DNA of 64,000 nt, from contig NZ_QUEP01000003.1 of the NCBI RefSeq assembly GCF_003478035.1, positions 248,001 to 312,000 of the forward strand, in the 5' to 3' direction. Made by a program: the position numbers and the translations under genes. The stretch's first letter is position 1; each line of letters opens with the position of its first letter. Source of the DNA: Clostridium sp. OF03-18AA. GTDB lineage: Bacteria; Bacillota; Clostridia; Lachnospirales; Lachnospiraceae. The notes under the pieces were generated by a model. The model searched no databases. It was given only the letters and a program-made list of their open reading frames with translations, and was not told where the DNA came from. Below, one piece after another: positions 54,055 to 62,959 of the stretch.

Positions 54055-55329
54055 TCAATTATGGATTTTCTTCGTCTCCTCATCGTAGTCATCCAGGAAA
54101 TTGTAACTCCAGTCTCCCTTGTGATATCCGATGACCGTCTTCAGATTGATGTTGTGAACACTGTTGAAGATGTTCATGTCGATCGTGTCACAGCGCTTTC
54201 TGAGCTCCGCGATCAGCTCCTTCATCTCGTCGCGCTTCGATCCCTTTTCGCCGCCGCATGTCGCGCAGCGCTCCGTGAAACGGCACGCACACTGGATAAA
54301 GTGGAGGTGATTGTAATCTCTCCACGCCTTGATATCCGCCTCGCGGACCATGTACATCGGACGGATCAGCTCCATACCCTCAAAGTTCTTGCTGTGGAGC
54401 TTCGGCATCATGGTCTCGACCTTTCCGCTATACAGCATTCCCATCAGCGTCGTCTCGATCACATCGTCAAAATGATGTCCAAGCGCGATCTTGTTGCAGC
54501 CGAGCTCTTTCGCGTGGGAATAAAGATATCCGCGGCGCATTCTCGCGCAGAGATAACACGGGCTCTTATCCACGTCGGCAACGATATTGAAGATATCGCT
54601 GTCAAACACCTGGATCGGGATTCCCAGAAGCTTCGCGTTATTTAAGATGATATTCCAGTTGTCCTCATTATATCCCGGATTCATCACGAGAAATACAAGG
54701 TCAAACTTCACTTTTCCATGAAGTTTCAGCTCCTGTAAGAGCTTTGCCATGAGCATCGAGTCTTTTCCGCCGGAGATGCAGACCGCAATCTTATCTCCTT
54801 CCTTGATCAGCTCGTAGTCATGGACTCCCTTTGTAAACCGTCTCCAGATCGATTTGCGGTATTTTGTAATGATGCTGCGCTCGATCGCTTTCGTCCGCTC
54901 TGTGACCTCTTCCTCATTCATGACCATCATGGACAGGGACAGGCGCAGGAAGGAGCGGTATCCGCCTTCCACGCTTCCGGCGTCAAATCCGGCATCGTCC
55001 AGAAGTTCCGCCACATACAGGCTCTTGTTTCCCGTATGGCAGAGCACCCAGACCGGCTTGTCCTTCGGGATCGCCGCGAGAAGTTTTCCAACATTTACGC
55101 CCTCTTCCCAGGCCTTTCCCTCTCCGATCGTTCCGGACTCCATGTCCGCCTCCTCCGGATTCTCCAGGTATTCCACCAGCTTGTCCTCCGGGATATTTAA
55201 CGCGGCATCCATGGACCCCTTTTTATATTCCTCCGCCGGGCGGATGTCGATGATCGTCCGGTCAAACGTTCTTCCATTGATCAGCTCTGCAGCTGTGATC
55301 GTCTTAATCATTCTCTTTCTATTCTCCAT
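54055..55329 (-). CDS. Rhodanese / TtcA-like tRNA thiolation fusion protein
   Basis: 424 residues. N-terminal rhodanese domain (~8-130; TIIDIRPAEEYKKGSMDAA, active Cys in VLCHTGNKSLYVAELL). C-terminal PP-loop ATPase of the TtcA type (~165-395): SGGKDSMLMAKLL, then CYLCARMRRGYLY and CTERCATCGGEK. TtcA makes 2-thiocytidine in tRNA using ATP and a 4Fe-4S cluster held by cysteines. The fused rhodanese could hand over persulfide sulfur directly. Start ATG at 55329; an alternative ATG at 55311 (MIKTITAAEL) has a closer AGAAAGAGA. Exact tRNA target unproven. Confidence 0.82.
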   Translation of the reverse strand: MENRKRMIKTITAAELINGRTFDRTIIDIRPAEEYKKGSMDAALNIPEDKLVEYLENPEEADMESGTIGEGKAWEEGVNVGKLLAAIPKDKPVWVLCHTGNKSLYVAELLDDAGFDAGSVEGGYRSFLRLSLSMMVMNEEEVTERTKAIERSIITKYRKSIWRRFTKGVHDYELIKEGDKIAVCISGGKDSMLMAKLLQELKLHGKVKFDLVFLVMNPGYNEDNWNIILNNAKLLGIPIQVFDSDIFNIVADVDKSPCYLCARMRRGYLYSHAKELGCNKIALGHHFDDVIETTLMGMLYSGKVETMMPKLHSKNFEGMELIRPMYMVREADIKAWRDYNHLHFIQCACRFTERCATCGGEKGSKRDEMKELIAELRKRCDTIDMNIFNSVHNINLKTVIGYHKGDWSYNFLDDYDEETKKIHN

Positions 55330-55371
55330 TTACGGCTGTCGCCCTGATCCGGGCGCCGTCTCCTGCTGTTT

Positions 55372-57144
55372 TTACTTTTCTAAGATGTCCTTCAACATAT
55401 AAACCCTGTTGAACGGGAATGAAAAATAATATCCGTCCGCGAAGTCCCCCACCAGCTTCATGACTTCCTTCGCAAGCTGGATGCCCACGGCCTCGCCTTC
55501 CTTCCGGCTGGCTTTTTCAGGGTATCTCGCGACGATCTCATCCGTCACATTGACGCCCGCGATCTCATTTTTCATGAACATCGCGTTCTTTCTGCTGATG
55601 AGCGGCATGATCCCGCAGAGGATCCGCGCCCCGGTCTCATCCTTGATCCGGCGCAGTCTCGCCGCGTCCTCCTCCGTGAATACCGGCTGGGTCAGGAAAA
55701 ACTCCGCTCCCTCTTCCATCTTCTTCTTTACACGTCCGATCTCCACGTCCAGGTTCTTTCTTCCCTGGTTGATCGCACCACCGTAGCAGAGCGGATTCTT
55801 CGCGAAAACATCCTCGTTCATCTCCTTCGCGATCTTCATAAGCCCCGTGGAATCCGAGTTGAACACCGCTTTGACCGTCTGTCTCGCCGTCGACGGGATC
55901 GGATCTCCCGTGATGATCAGGAAGTTGTAAATATCATTGATGGCAGCTCCCAGAAACAGGGACCGCATCGCGATCGCATTCCTGTCACGACAGCAGATAT
56001 GCGGCATCACATTTAATCCCGTCGCCTGGCGCACCTTGTTCGCCATGAGGACGGAATCGACTCTCGTTCTTCCGGACGGGGAATCCGGGAATGTGAGGAC
56101 ATCCACGCCTGCATTCTTTAAAAGATGGGCGGATTCCAGGAGTTTCTCATCATCCGCGTCAAACGGCGGCGCCAGCTCGACCGCGATAAGCTTCTTCTCT
56201 TTTCTGTTTCCGTTCTCATCATAGAGGAATCCCTGTCTTACCACATGTTCACTCTGTCCGCTGCTCTCCGCCTCTTTTTCCGGAGCGCTTTTCTTCAGGA
56301 TTCCGTCCCGGGCGGACATTTCACGGATAAATTCCGGATCTGTTCCACAGCAGCCGCCGAGAATGTCAGCACCGAGCTCCTGAAGCTCCTTCATCTTCTC
56401 CGCAAAATATACCGGAGTGTTGCCAAACTGAAGTTTATTTCTCGTCAAAGTCGGATATCCCGCATTCGGGATCGCCAGCAGGAATTTATCCCCCGAACGT
56501 CCCGCTTTTTCCAGAATTTGGCGCATATGAGCCGGTCCCACGCCGCAGTTTAAGCCCACCGCATCGATCTCCGGGACAGCCGCCGCGTCCGCCAAAAGGC
56601 GCTTCGCGCTGAGTCCTGCCGCGCTGTAGCCGAACTGGTTCACGGAAAAAGAGACTGCGATGAACATGTCATACTCGGCACGGATCTTTTTGATCGCCGG
56701 AAGGATCCCGTCGAGGTCTGCAAACGTCTCAAAGTCCAGGACTTTGACTCCTGTCTCCGCAAACGTCTTTGCGATCTGATAATACTCGTCCGCCGCTGCC
56801 GCTGCGTCCTCCGTCCCATTCACCGGGATCGGACCGATATCGCCTGCAATCCAGACGTTCTTCCCGTCCGCCGCGCTCCTTGCGATCTCCACCGCCGCGC
56901 GGATGTTCTTCTCAACTTCCGGAAAGCGCTCCTGCAGCGTCTCTGTGTTCGCCGCAAAAGTATTCGTCCGGATAAAATTTGCTCCGGCATTCAGATATTC
57001 CTCGTGGATCTTCTTTACTTTCTCCGGGTCCGAGAGATTCGCAAGCTCCGGGATCTCCTGCGTCTGGTATTTTGCTGCAAAGTAAGTGCCGAACGCGCCG
57101 TCGGTGATGAGGTTGGTTTCTTTCAGATATTCACGTAAATTCAT
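55372..57144 (-). CDS. Bifunctional homocysteine S-methyltransferase / methylenetetrahydrofolate reductase
   Basis: 590 residues. Residues ~1-290 are a homocysteine methyltransferase module with zinc ligands in LNCGVG and GGCCGTDPEFI. Residues ~310-590 are an MTHFR module (VELAPPFDADDEKLL, HICCRDRNAIAMRS, GDPIPSTARQTVKAVFNSDS). YitJ-type fusion proteins link reduction of methylene-THF to methionine synthesis. AGGAGGACG precedes the ATG. No SAM riboswitch is seen upstream, in contrast to many Firmicutes copies; repeat A and hairpin H lie there instead. Confidence 0.93.
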   Translation of the reverse strand: MNLREYLKETNLITDGAFGTYFAAKYQTQEIPELANLSDPEKVKKIHEEYLNAGANFIRTNTFAANTETLQERFPEVEKNIRAAVEIARSAADGKNVWIAGDIGPIPVNGTEDAAAAADEYYQIAKTFAETGVKVLDFETFADLDGILPAIKKIRAEYDMFIAVSFSVNQFGYSAAGLSAKRLLADAAAVPEIDAVGLNCGVGPAHMRQILEKAGRSGDKFLLAIPNAGYPTLTRNKLQFGNTPVYFAEKMKELQELGADILGGCCGTDPEFIREMSARDGILKKSAPEKEAESSGQSEHVVRQGFLYDENGNRKEKKLIAVELAPPFDADDEKLLESAHLLKNAGVDVLTFPDSPSGRTRVDSVLMANKVRQATGLNVMPHICCRDRNAIAMRSLFLGAAINDIYNFLIITGDPIPSTARQTVKAVFNSDSTGLMKIAKEMNEDVFAKNPLCYGGAINQGRKNLDVEIGRVKKKMEEGAEFFLTQPVFTEEDAARLRRIKDETGARILCGIMPLISRKNAMFMKNEIAGVNVTDEIVARYPEKASRKEGEAVGIQLAKEVMKLVGDFADGYYFSFPFNRVYMLKDILEK

Positions 57145-57174
57145 GCTCGTCCTCCTGGGGGTAAAAAAAGAATG

Positions 57175-57258
57175 GGCCTTGGCACATTCTCGCGCCGAGC
57201 GCGGTCGCTTACGACGATCTTCATCTTCGCGCGAGTGCGCATCTTAGGCACGCAGGCC
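57175..57258. repeat. Dispersed element A, copy 3
   Basis: GGCCTTGGCACATTCTCGCG, CCGAGCGCGGTCGCTTACGA, GCGCGAGTGCGCATCTTAGG, CACGCAGGCC. Followed by hairpin H. Confidence 0.85.
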
Positions 57259-57306
57259 TTTTTGTTTAACAGGAAATTCCGACGGAGTTTCCTGTTAAAC
57301 AAAAAA
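57259..57306. repeat. Hairpin H, copy 2
   Basis: TTGTTTAACAGGAAA(TTCCGACGGAG)TTTCCTGTTAAACAA, a perfect 15-bp stem, with A/T runs outside. Confidence 0.85.
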
Positions 57307-57331
57307 TCGGACCTCTAAATCCAGAGGTCCG
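57302..57331 (-). terminator. Terminator of tRNA-Gly(TCC)
   Basis: Minus strand CGGACCTCT-GGATTT-AGAGGTCCG followed by ATTTTTTG, 12 nt after the tRNA. Confidence 0.88.
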
Positions 57332-57342
57332 ACGCTTCAAAA

Positions 57343-57413
57343 AGCGGGTGATGGGAATCGAACCCACGTATTCAGCTTGGAAGGCTGGTGTTCTACCATT
57401 GAACTACACCCGC
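57343..57413 (-). tRNA. tRNA-Gly (anticodon TCC)
   Basis: Acceptor GCGGGTG/CACCCGC, discriminator T, anticodon loop CTTCCAA giving TCC, T-arm GTGGG-TTCGATT-CCCAT. 71 nt, no encoded CCA. Confidence 0.95.
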
Positions 57414-57431
57414 GTATAAACAATGAGAGGC

Positions 57432-57540
57432 AGCTGCTGATATGAAAAAATTTTCGTTGGGAGCTCGCTCACATAAGAAAATTTTCTCATATCAGCAGCT
57501 ATCGCCGTTGCAAACGGCGATTATGGAGCGCAGCTCCATA
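57432..57540. repeat. Three consecutive hairpins between tRNA-Tyr and tRNA-Gly
   Basis: Hairpin 1 (57432-57500): AGCTGCTGATATGA ... TCATATCAGCAGCT with an inner AAAATTTTC/GAAAATTTT pair. Hairpin 2 (57501-57521): ATCGCCGTT-GCA-AACGGCGAT. Hairpin 3 (57522-57540): TATGGAGC-GCA-GCTCCATA. They abut with no gap. Confidence 0.8.
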
Positions 57541-57613
57541 ATACCTCGGAGCCACCCTAATCATCGTCCCATTCCCTTGACATTCTCATCTCTTCAGGTC
57601 TTTGCTACCAAAA

Positions 57614-57695
57614 TGGGCGGAGGTGGATTCGAACCACCGAAGCAAGTTGCAGCAGATTTACAGTCTGTCCCCTTTGGCCACTCGGGAATCCGCCC
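57614..57695 (-). tRNA. tRNA-Tyr (anticodon GTA)
   Basis: Acceptor GGGCGGA/TCCGCCC, discriminator A, anticodon stem CAGA/TCTG with loop CTGTAAA giving GTA, long variable arm, T-arm GGTGG-TTCGAAT-CCACC. 82 nt. Confidence 0.95.
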
Positions 57696-57817
57696 ATATC
57701 ATTCTGACAAGTCAAAATGATACCATACATCGATTCAAAAATCAAGCATTTTTTATGACCAAATGCCCTTGAAAACACTGCGTATTACAGTCCCGGCACA
57801 CGCACCATGATCGCCAT

Positions 57818-59878
57818 CTACTCGCCTTTACTCCCAATAAAGATCATCGCCCCATTCGCCGCGATCTCCACTTTCATCACACCGTCCGTCACCGGATACC
57901 GCACAGTGCCCGCGTTGTACCGCTCCGCATCCGTCGTCATCACGCGGTCCATAAAATCGCCGTTCACTTCCGCTTCCCACACCGGAATCCGGATTCTCTG
58001 GGAATAATCCTCACTGTTCACAACGACAACTCCCTGGCCGTCCGCATCAAAACGTCCATACGCGATCACACCATTCTCAGCCAGCAGCGGCTTTAACGCC
58101 CCGCGTCGGAACGCCGGAGTCCTGTTCCGGATCCCCGTGAGATACCGGTGAAATTCCGTGAGTTCCAGGTCTTCCTTTCCCCAGGGGAATGTTCTCCGGT
58201 TATCCGGGTCCGTCCAGCCAAAGACGCCAGCCTCATCACCGTAATAGATCGTCGGTGCCCCCGGCCATGTCATCTGGATCACCGCGCCGGAGCGGAAGGT
58301 TCCGTAATTCACGCCGATCTCCGCTTTCTCCGCATCCTCCGGCTTATAAAGCCGTCCCACGACGCGGTTCGTCCTCGTGAGGAATCGCGAATGGTCATGG
58401 TTTGAAAGTTCATTCATCGCCGCATAGAGAGATCCCGTCTGCATCCGGCTCATGTTGGAGAGCATAGAGCACATGAACGCCTGACTGTTGTGCAGAAGGT
58501 GGTCATCCTTCCGCTCGCTGTGCTTTTCCAGACCGGTCAGGAACCAGGATACCGGTTCCATGAACGCGTCATAATTCATCACCGTATCCCACTGGTCCCC
58601 GGAAAGCCATGTTGTGGCATCCCCGTAATGTTCCGCCAGGATCAGCGCGTCCGGATTCGCCTCCTTTACGACCTTCCGGAAATCTCTCCAGAACCGGTGG
58701 TTCATCTCCGGCGAATGACCGAGATCCGCCGCCACATCGAGACGCCAGCCATCGATCGAGTACGGCGGGGAAAGCCACCGTTTCGCGATATCGAGCACAT
58801 ACTGATACAGCTTTTCCGATCCCTCATAATTTAATTTCGGCAGCGTGTTATGTCCCCACCAGCCTTCGTAGGAGTCATTGTCCGGCCAGCCGTTCGCATC
58901 CTTAAACAGAAAGAAATCCCGGTACGGACTGTCCGCTGAGAGGTATGCACCCGGCTCATACCCGCCGTCCTTCTCATAGATCTTCTCACGGTCCATCCAC
59001 TTGTTGAAAGACCCGCAGTGATTAAAAACTCCGTCCAAGATGATCCGCATGCCCCGCTTGTGGACTTCCTGCACAAAACGGGCAAAAAACGCATCACTCG
59101 CCGCCAGGTTCTCCCGGTCGGAGGTCCGCACGGAATACCGCTTCGCATTGCGGTTATCCGACGCATCCGCCGCCACAAGTTCCCCTTCATCCTTCACGAT
59201 CACCCCGTAATGAGGATCGATATGTTCATAATCCTGACAGTCATACTTGTGATTCGACGGGGACACAAACACCGGGCTCAGGTAGAGCACTTCCACCTTC
59301 AGGCTCTGCAAATAGTCGAGTTTGTCCCAGATTCCCTGGATGTCGCCGCCGTAAAACCGGTCCACATCAAGGACGGAAAGCTGCTCATTCCATTTTTCCA
59401 CCTTCGTCACCGGAAATCCGATGTAGACATATTCGTCTCCCAGGACATCGTTCGTCGGATCCCCGTTATTAAACCGGTCCACGAAGATCTGGTACATCAG
59501 GGCGCCTTTCGCCCACTCCGGTACATGGAATCCAGGTGTGATCACAAACGGAGCGTCCATCCCTCCCGGCTCCGACACACCGAGGCGGTTATAGTGACAG
59601 ACTTCGTCTCCTTTTACAACCTCAAAATCATATATCAACGGGGTCTCCCCCAGTTGGATCGTTCTCTCATAAAAATCAAATCTTCCGGCCGTCTCCGCCT
59701 TCTCAAGCTCCAGCCGCCTGCACTCATTCCGGTTTCCGCCATCACGGATCACCGCGTATACATGGTCCACGTCCCCGGCCCCGGTCCGGAATCTTATCTT
59801 AACATTCTCCCCGCACTCCGGCTCTTCCGGGATGCGGTACTCTCTCGTTCCATCGCTGAAAAGTGCCGCCTTCAACAT
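57818..59878 (-). CDS. Glycoside hydrolase family 13 enzyme (cyclomaltodextrinase / neopullulanase type)
   Basis: 686 residues. N-terminal beta-sandwich resembling CBM34 (~1-120), then the GH13 barrel: YLSPVFVSPSNHKYD, RIILDGVFNHCG (region I), DGWRLDVAADLG (nucleophile Asp), ILAEHYGD (acid/base Glu), LSNHDHSRFLTR (third Asp). C-terminal beta domain. No signal peptide, so it acts in the cytoplasm on maltodextrins or cyclodextrins. The ATG at 59878 (AAGGAGG upstream) is preferred over 59935. Stands alone with no transporter or regulator nearby. Confidence 0.92.
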   Translation of the reverse strand: MLKAALFSDGTREYRIPEEPECGENVKIRFRTGAGDVDHVYAVIRDGGNRNECRRLELEKAETAGRFDFYERTIQLGETPLIYDFEVVKGDEVCHYNRLGVSEPGGMDAPFVITPGFHVPEWAKGALMYQIFVDRFNNGDPTNDVLGDEYVYIGFPVTKVEKWNEQLSVLDVDRFYGGDIQGIWDKLDYLQSLKVEVLYLSPVFVSPSNHKYDCQDYEHIDPHYGVIVKDEGELVAADASDNRNAKRYSVRTSDRENLAASDAFFARFVQEVHKRGMRIILDGVFNHCGSFNKWMDREKIYEKDGGYEPGAYLSADSPYRDFFLFKDANGWPDNDSYEGWWGHNTLPKLNYEGSEKLYQYVLDIAKRWLSPPYSIDGWRLDVAADLGHSPEMNHRFWRDFRKVVKEANPDALILAEHYGDATTWLSGDQWDTVMNYDAFMEPVSWFLTGLEKHSERKDDHLLHNSQAFMCSMLSNMSRMQTGSLYAAMNELSNHDHSRFLTRTNRVVGRLYKPEDAEKAEIGVNYGTFRSGAVIQMTWPGAPTIYYGDEAGVFGWTDPDNRRTFPWGKEDLELTEFHRYLTGIRNRTPAFRRGALKPLLAENGVIAYGRFDADGQGVVVVNSEDYSQRIRIPVWEAEVNGDFMDRVMTTDAERYNAGTVRYPVTDGVMKVEIAANGAMIFIGSKGE

Positions 59879-60060
59879 TTTGAATGGCCTCCTTGTTGGT
59901 CTGATGCAGCCTCTCTTGCGATATCCGGGCTGCATTTTCTGTATCTGTTCTCACTCATTTCTCACAAATGATATTATACAGGATTATATCCCCATTTGCA
60001 CGTTTTTTCTGAAAGTTCACTCCGGCGATCCTCAAAAACTGTTTTTGCAGATTAAAAAGA

Positions 60061-60149
60061 ATGTGCCTCGGCACATTCGGGCGCCTCGCGCGGTCGCTTG
60101 CGACAACCTTCATCTTCGCGCGAGTGCGCATCTTAGGCACGCAGTGCCT
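60061..60149. repeat. Dispersed element A, copy 4
   Basis: GTGCCTCGGCACATTCGGGC, GCCTCGCGCGGTCGCTTGCG, GCGCGAGTGCGCATCTTAGG, CACGCAGTGCC. Followed by hairpin H. Confidence 0.85.
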
Positions 60150-60196
60150 TTTAGGTTAACCGGAAGTTCCATCGGAATTTCCGGTTAACCTAAAAA
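60150..60196. repeat. Hairpin H, copy 3, with compensatory changes
   Basis: TTTAGGTTAACCGGAA(GTTCCATCGGAA)TTTCCGGTTAACCTAAA (stem written in two parts of under 20). Compared with copy 2, bases in both arms changed together (GTTTAACAGG to GGTTAACCGG), so pairing is kept. Confidence 0.85.
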
Positions 60197-60240
60197 TCTG
60201 AAGCTCCCGCACGGCACAGCAGGATCCTCAGATTTTTTCT
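60192..60240 (-). terminator. Terminator-like hairpin downstream of element A copy 4
   Basis: AAAAATCTGA ... TCAGATTTTTT, flanking about 25 nt, U-run on both strands. Confidence 0.55.
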
Positions 60241-60254
60241 TTAAAAATGGGCAG

Positions 60255-60477
60255 AAAGAAAGCCAGCGGGGGGAACCACTGGCTTTCTTCCGGAAAAGGT
60301 ATTATGTCTCTTATGGGGTATAGCAAAAACTATATAATGTATTGGGGGGTTACGAGTAGTAATATAGCATAGGAGTCCGGATAAGTGTGCACAAACATTT
60401 AAAAACATGAAAAATTTTTTTGTTCATATTGCCACCGCTCCGGTTTTCTTTGTGCATTTTTGTCATTGTAAGTAAAA
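60255..60477. other. Intergenic stretch with one hairpin
   Basis: AAGAAAGCCAG ... CTGGCTTTCTT near 60252-60287 folds into an 11-bp stem without U-run. Nothing else recognised until the ftsH terminator. Confidence 0.4.
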
Positions 60478-60526
60478 AATCGACGTTTGCCTGCATTTCT
60501 TTTGCACAAACGTCGATTTACTTAAG
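60478..60526 (-). terminator. Terminator of the tilS-hpt-ftsH operon
   Basis: Minus strand AAATCGACGTTTG ... CAAACGTCGATTT followed by TTTAC, a 13-bp stem about 55 nt after the ftsH stop. Confidence 0.8.
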
Positions 60527-60578
60527 CTTCTAAAGTTTTCTGTTGTGAGATCTTCTGCCGGGGTGCAAATCCGAAACC

Positions 60579-62417
60579 TTACTCTAACTCCGGCTTCTCC
60601 GTTCCCTCAACGAACAGGCTGTCAAACTCTTCCTGTCCGATCTTTTCCTTCTCGATCAGAAGAGCGGCACACTTATGAAGGATGTCCTCATGTGCCAGAA
60701 TGATCTCCTTCGCCTTCGCGTAGCACTCATCGATGATCCTCTTGACCTCGCTGTCGATATCGGAAGCAACACGCTCACCGTAAGATCTCGTATGCGCCAG
60801 ATCTCTTCCGATGAAGACTTCGTCATCGTCGCTGCCGTAGTTGATCATTCCGAGCTTCTCAGACATTCCGTACTGGGTTACCATCGCGCGGGCGATCGCA
60901 GATGCCTGCTTGATATCCTGGGATGCCCCCGTCGTCACGTCTCCGAAGATGATCTCCTCCGCGATCCGGCCGCCGAGAGAAACCATAATGGTCTCCAGCA
61001 TCTTATTCTTTGTGTTGAACATCTCGTCCTTCTCAGGAAGCGGCATCGTATATCCTGCCGCGCCCATTCCGGTCGGGATGATGGAGATCGTGTGGACCGG
61101 TCCGACATCCGGGAGTTCATGGAACAGGATTGCATGACCTGTCTCATGGTAAGCTGTGATCTTCTTTTCTTTCTCGGAGATCACCTTGCTCTTCTTCTCC
61201 GCGCCGATCCCGACTTTGACGAACGCCTGCTCGATATCAGCCTGGAGAATATAGCGGCGCGCCTGCTTTGCCGCAAGGATCGCAGCCTCGTTTAAGAGGT
61301 TTTCCAGATCTGCTCCGGTAAATCCGGCCGTCGTCTGTGCTACTTTCTCTAAGTTCACATCGTCGCCCAGCGGTTTTTCCTTCGAGTGGACCTTTAAGAT
61401 CTCCTCGCGTCCGCGGATATCCGGTTTTCCGACTCCGACTTTCCGGTCGAAACGGCCCGGACGCAGGATCGCCGGATCCAGGATGTCTACGCGGTTTGTC
61501 GCCGCCATCACGATAATTCCTTCATTGACTCCGAAACCATCCATCTCAACGAGGAGCTGGTTTAACGTCTGCTCACGCTCGTCATGTCCGCCGCCCATAC
61601 CGGTACCGCGGCGTCTCGCAACGGCATCGATCTCATCGATAAAGACGATGCACGGAGCGTTTTTCTTCGCGTCCTCAAAAAGATCGCGGACACGGGAAGC
61701 GCCGACGCCGACGAACATCTCGACGAAATCTGATCCGGAGATCGAAAAGAACGGAACTCCCGCCTCACCGGCAACCGCCTTCGCGAGAAGTGTCTTACCG
61801 GTTCCCGGAGGTCCTACCAAGATCACGCCCTTCGGGATCCTGGCACCGACATCCGTATATTTCTTCGGATTTTTCAGGAAATCAACGATCTCTTCCAGTT
61901 CTTCCTTCTCCTCCTCGAGTCCTGCGACCTTGGAAAAATTCACGGAATTCGTCCGGCTCATCTTCGCACGGCTCTTTCCAAAATTCATCATCTTGGAGTT
62001 TCCGCCGCCCCCGCCGACTCTCGCGTTCATGAACATAAACATGAACATGATCACAACGGCGCTCAAAGCGACCGGGATAATGACAGACATCAGGTAGTTC
62101 TCCTGTGGGACATTCTCAACGACGTAGTCGATGGAATTGTCCTGGAGAAGTTTTTCCGCGTCCTTGACATCGGATACTGCAACCGTTGCCCGGTCCCCGC
62201 TCTTTAAGAGGATATCCAGGGTACCTGTCGGCGGCTGCTGGTTCTGATTGATCTCCACGGATTCGATCGTCTTATTCTCGACGGCCACCATAAATTCCTG
62301 GTGGGTCATCTCCTGGCTGAATAAGCTCCCCTGGCTCGTCAGGCTGGACGCGAACATGATGAGCGCGATCACAAGCAGGACAAGGCCAAGTCCGCGGAAC
62401 TGCTGGTTCTGTTTCAA
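60579..62417 (-). CDS. ftsH: ATP-dependent zinc metalloprotease FtsH
   Basis: 612 residues. Two N-terminal membrane helices (~8-27 and ~108-128), AAA+ domain with Walker A GPPGTGKT, Walker [28 protein letters not shown], and the zinc site HETGHAILF. Membrane-bound quality-control protease. The start is a TTG at 62417 with AAGGAGG upstream, a rare start codon for this gene. Third gene of the classic tilS-hpt-ftsH operon. Confidence 0.97.
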   Translation of the reverse strand: MKQNQQFRGLGLVLLVIALIMFASSLTSQGSLFSQEMTHQEFMVAVENKTIESVEINQNQQPPTGTLDILLKSGDRATVAVSDVKDAEKLLQDNSIDYVVENVPQENYLMSVIIPVALSAVVIMFMFMFMNARVGGGGGNSKMMNFGKSRAKMSRTNSVNFSKVAGLEEEKEELEEIVDFLKNPKKYTDVGARIPKGVILVGPPGTGKTLLAKAVAGEAGVPFFSISGSDFVEMFVGVGASRVRDLFEDAKKNAPCIVFIDEIDAVARRRGTGMGGGHDEREQTLNQLLVEMDGFGVNEGIIVMAATNRVDILDPAILRPGRFDRKVGVGKPDIRGREEILKVHSKEKPLGDDVNLEKVAQTTAGFTGADLENLLNEAAILAAKQARRYILQADIEQAFVKVGIGAEKKSKVISEKEKKITAYHETGHAILFHELPDVGPVHTISIIPTGMGAAGYTMPLPEKDEMFNTKNKMLETIMVSLGGRIAEEIIFGDVTTGASQDIKQASAIARAMVTQYGMSEKLGMINYGSDDDEVFIGRDLAHTRSYGERVASDIDSEVKRIIDECYAKAKEIILAHEDILHKCAALLIEKEKIGQEEFDSLFVEGTEKPELE

Positions 62418-62431
62418 CTTGGGGTGCCTCC

Positions 62432-62959
62432 TTACTGCTGCTCCACAACGCCGATGAACGGAAGGTTGCGGTATTTCTGGTCATAATCGAGGCCATAGCC
62501 TACAACGAACTCATCCGGGATCGTAAAGCAGGTGTAATCAACCTTCACCTGTTTCTTGACACGGCGCTCCGGTTTGTCGAGCAGTGTGCATAAGTGGATG
62601 GAATTCGGATTTCTCTTGTGTAAGATATCGATCAGATATGCGAGAGTCCGTCCGGAATCGATAATATCTTCAACGATCAGGACATTCTTTCCCTCTAACG
62701 GCTGATCCAGGTCTTTTACGATCTTTACAACGCCGGAAGACTGGGTTCCGCTTCCGTAGCTGGATACGGACATAAAGTCAAGCGTTACCGGAACGGTCAG
62801 GCGTTTTGCGAGCTCGCAGGTAAAGAATACGCCGCCCTTTAAGATGCAGATCAGGTGAACTTCTTTTCCTTCATAATCCTTATTGATCTGGTCCGCGATC
62901 TCTTTGATCCGCTTGTCTACTTCTTCTTCACTTAATAATACACGAATTTTATCAGCCAT
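62432..62959 (-). CDS. hpt: Hypoxanthine phosphoribosyltransferase
   Basis: 175 residues. PRPP-binding motif [20 protein letters not shown], upstream [14 protein letters not shown] and [11 protein letters not shown]. Salvages hypoxanthine/guanine. The ATG at 62959 (AAAGGAGAAG) overlaps the stop of tilS by 8 bp, indicating coupled translation; the longer frame to 62998 is inside tilS. Confidence 0.95.
   Translation of the reverse strand: MADKIRVLLSEEEVDKRIKEIADQINKDYEGKEVHLICILKGGVFFTCELAKRLTVPVTLDFMSVSSYGSGTQSSGVVKIVKDLDQPLEGKNVLIVEDIIDSGRTLAYLIDILHKRNPNSIHLCTLLDKPERRVKKQVKVDYTCFTIPDEFVVGYGLDYDQKYRNLPFIGVVEQQ

Noticed and set aside
57145..57340. SAM (S-box) riboswitch before the methionine/MTHFR gene
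   Set aside because: No S-box core sequence; only repeat A, hairpin H and a tRNA terminator are found.
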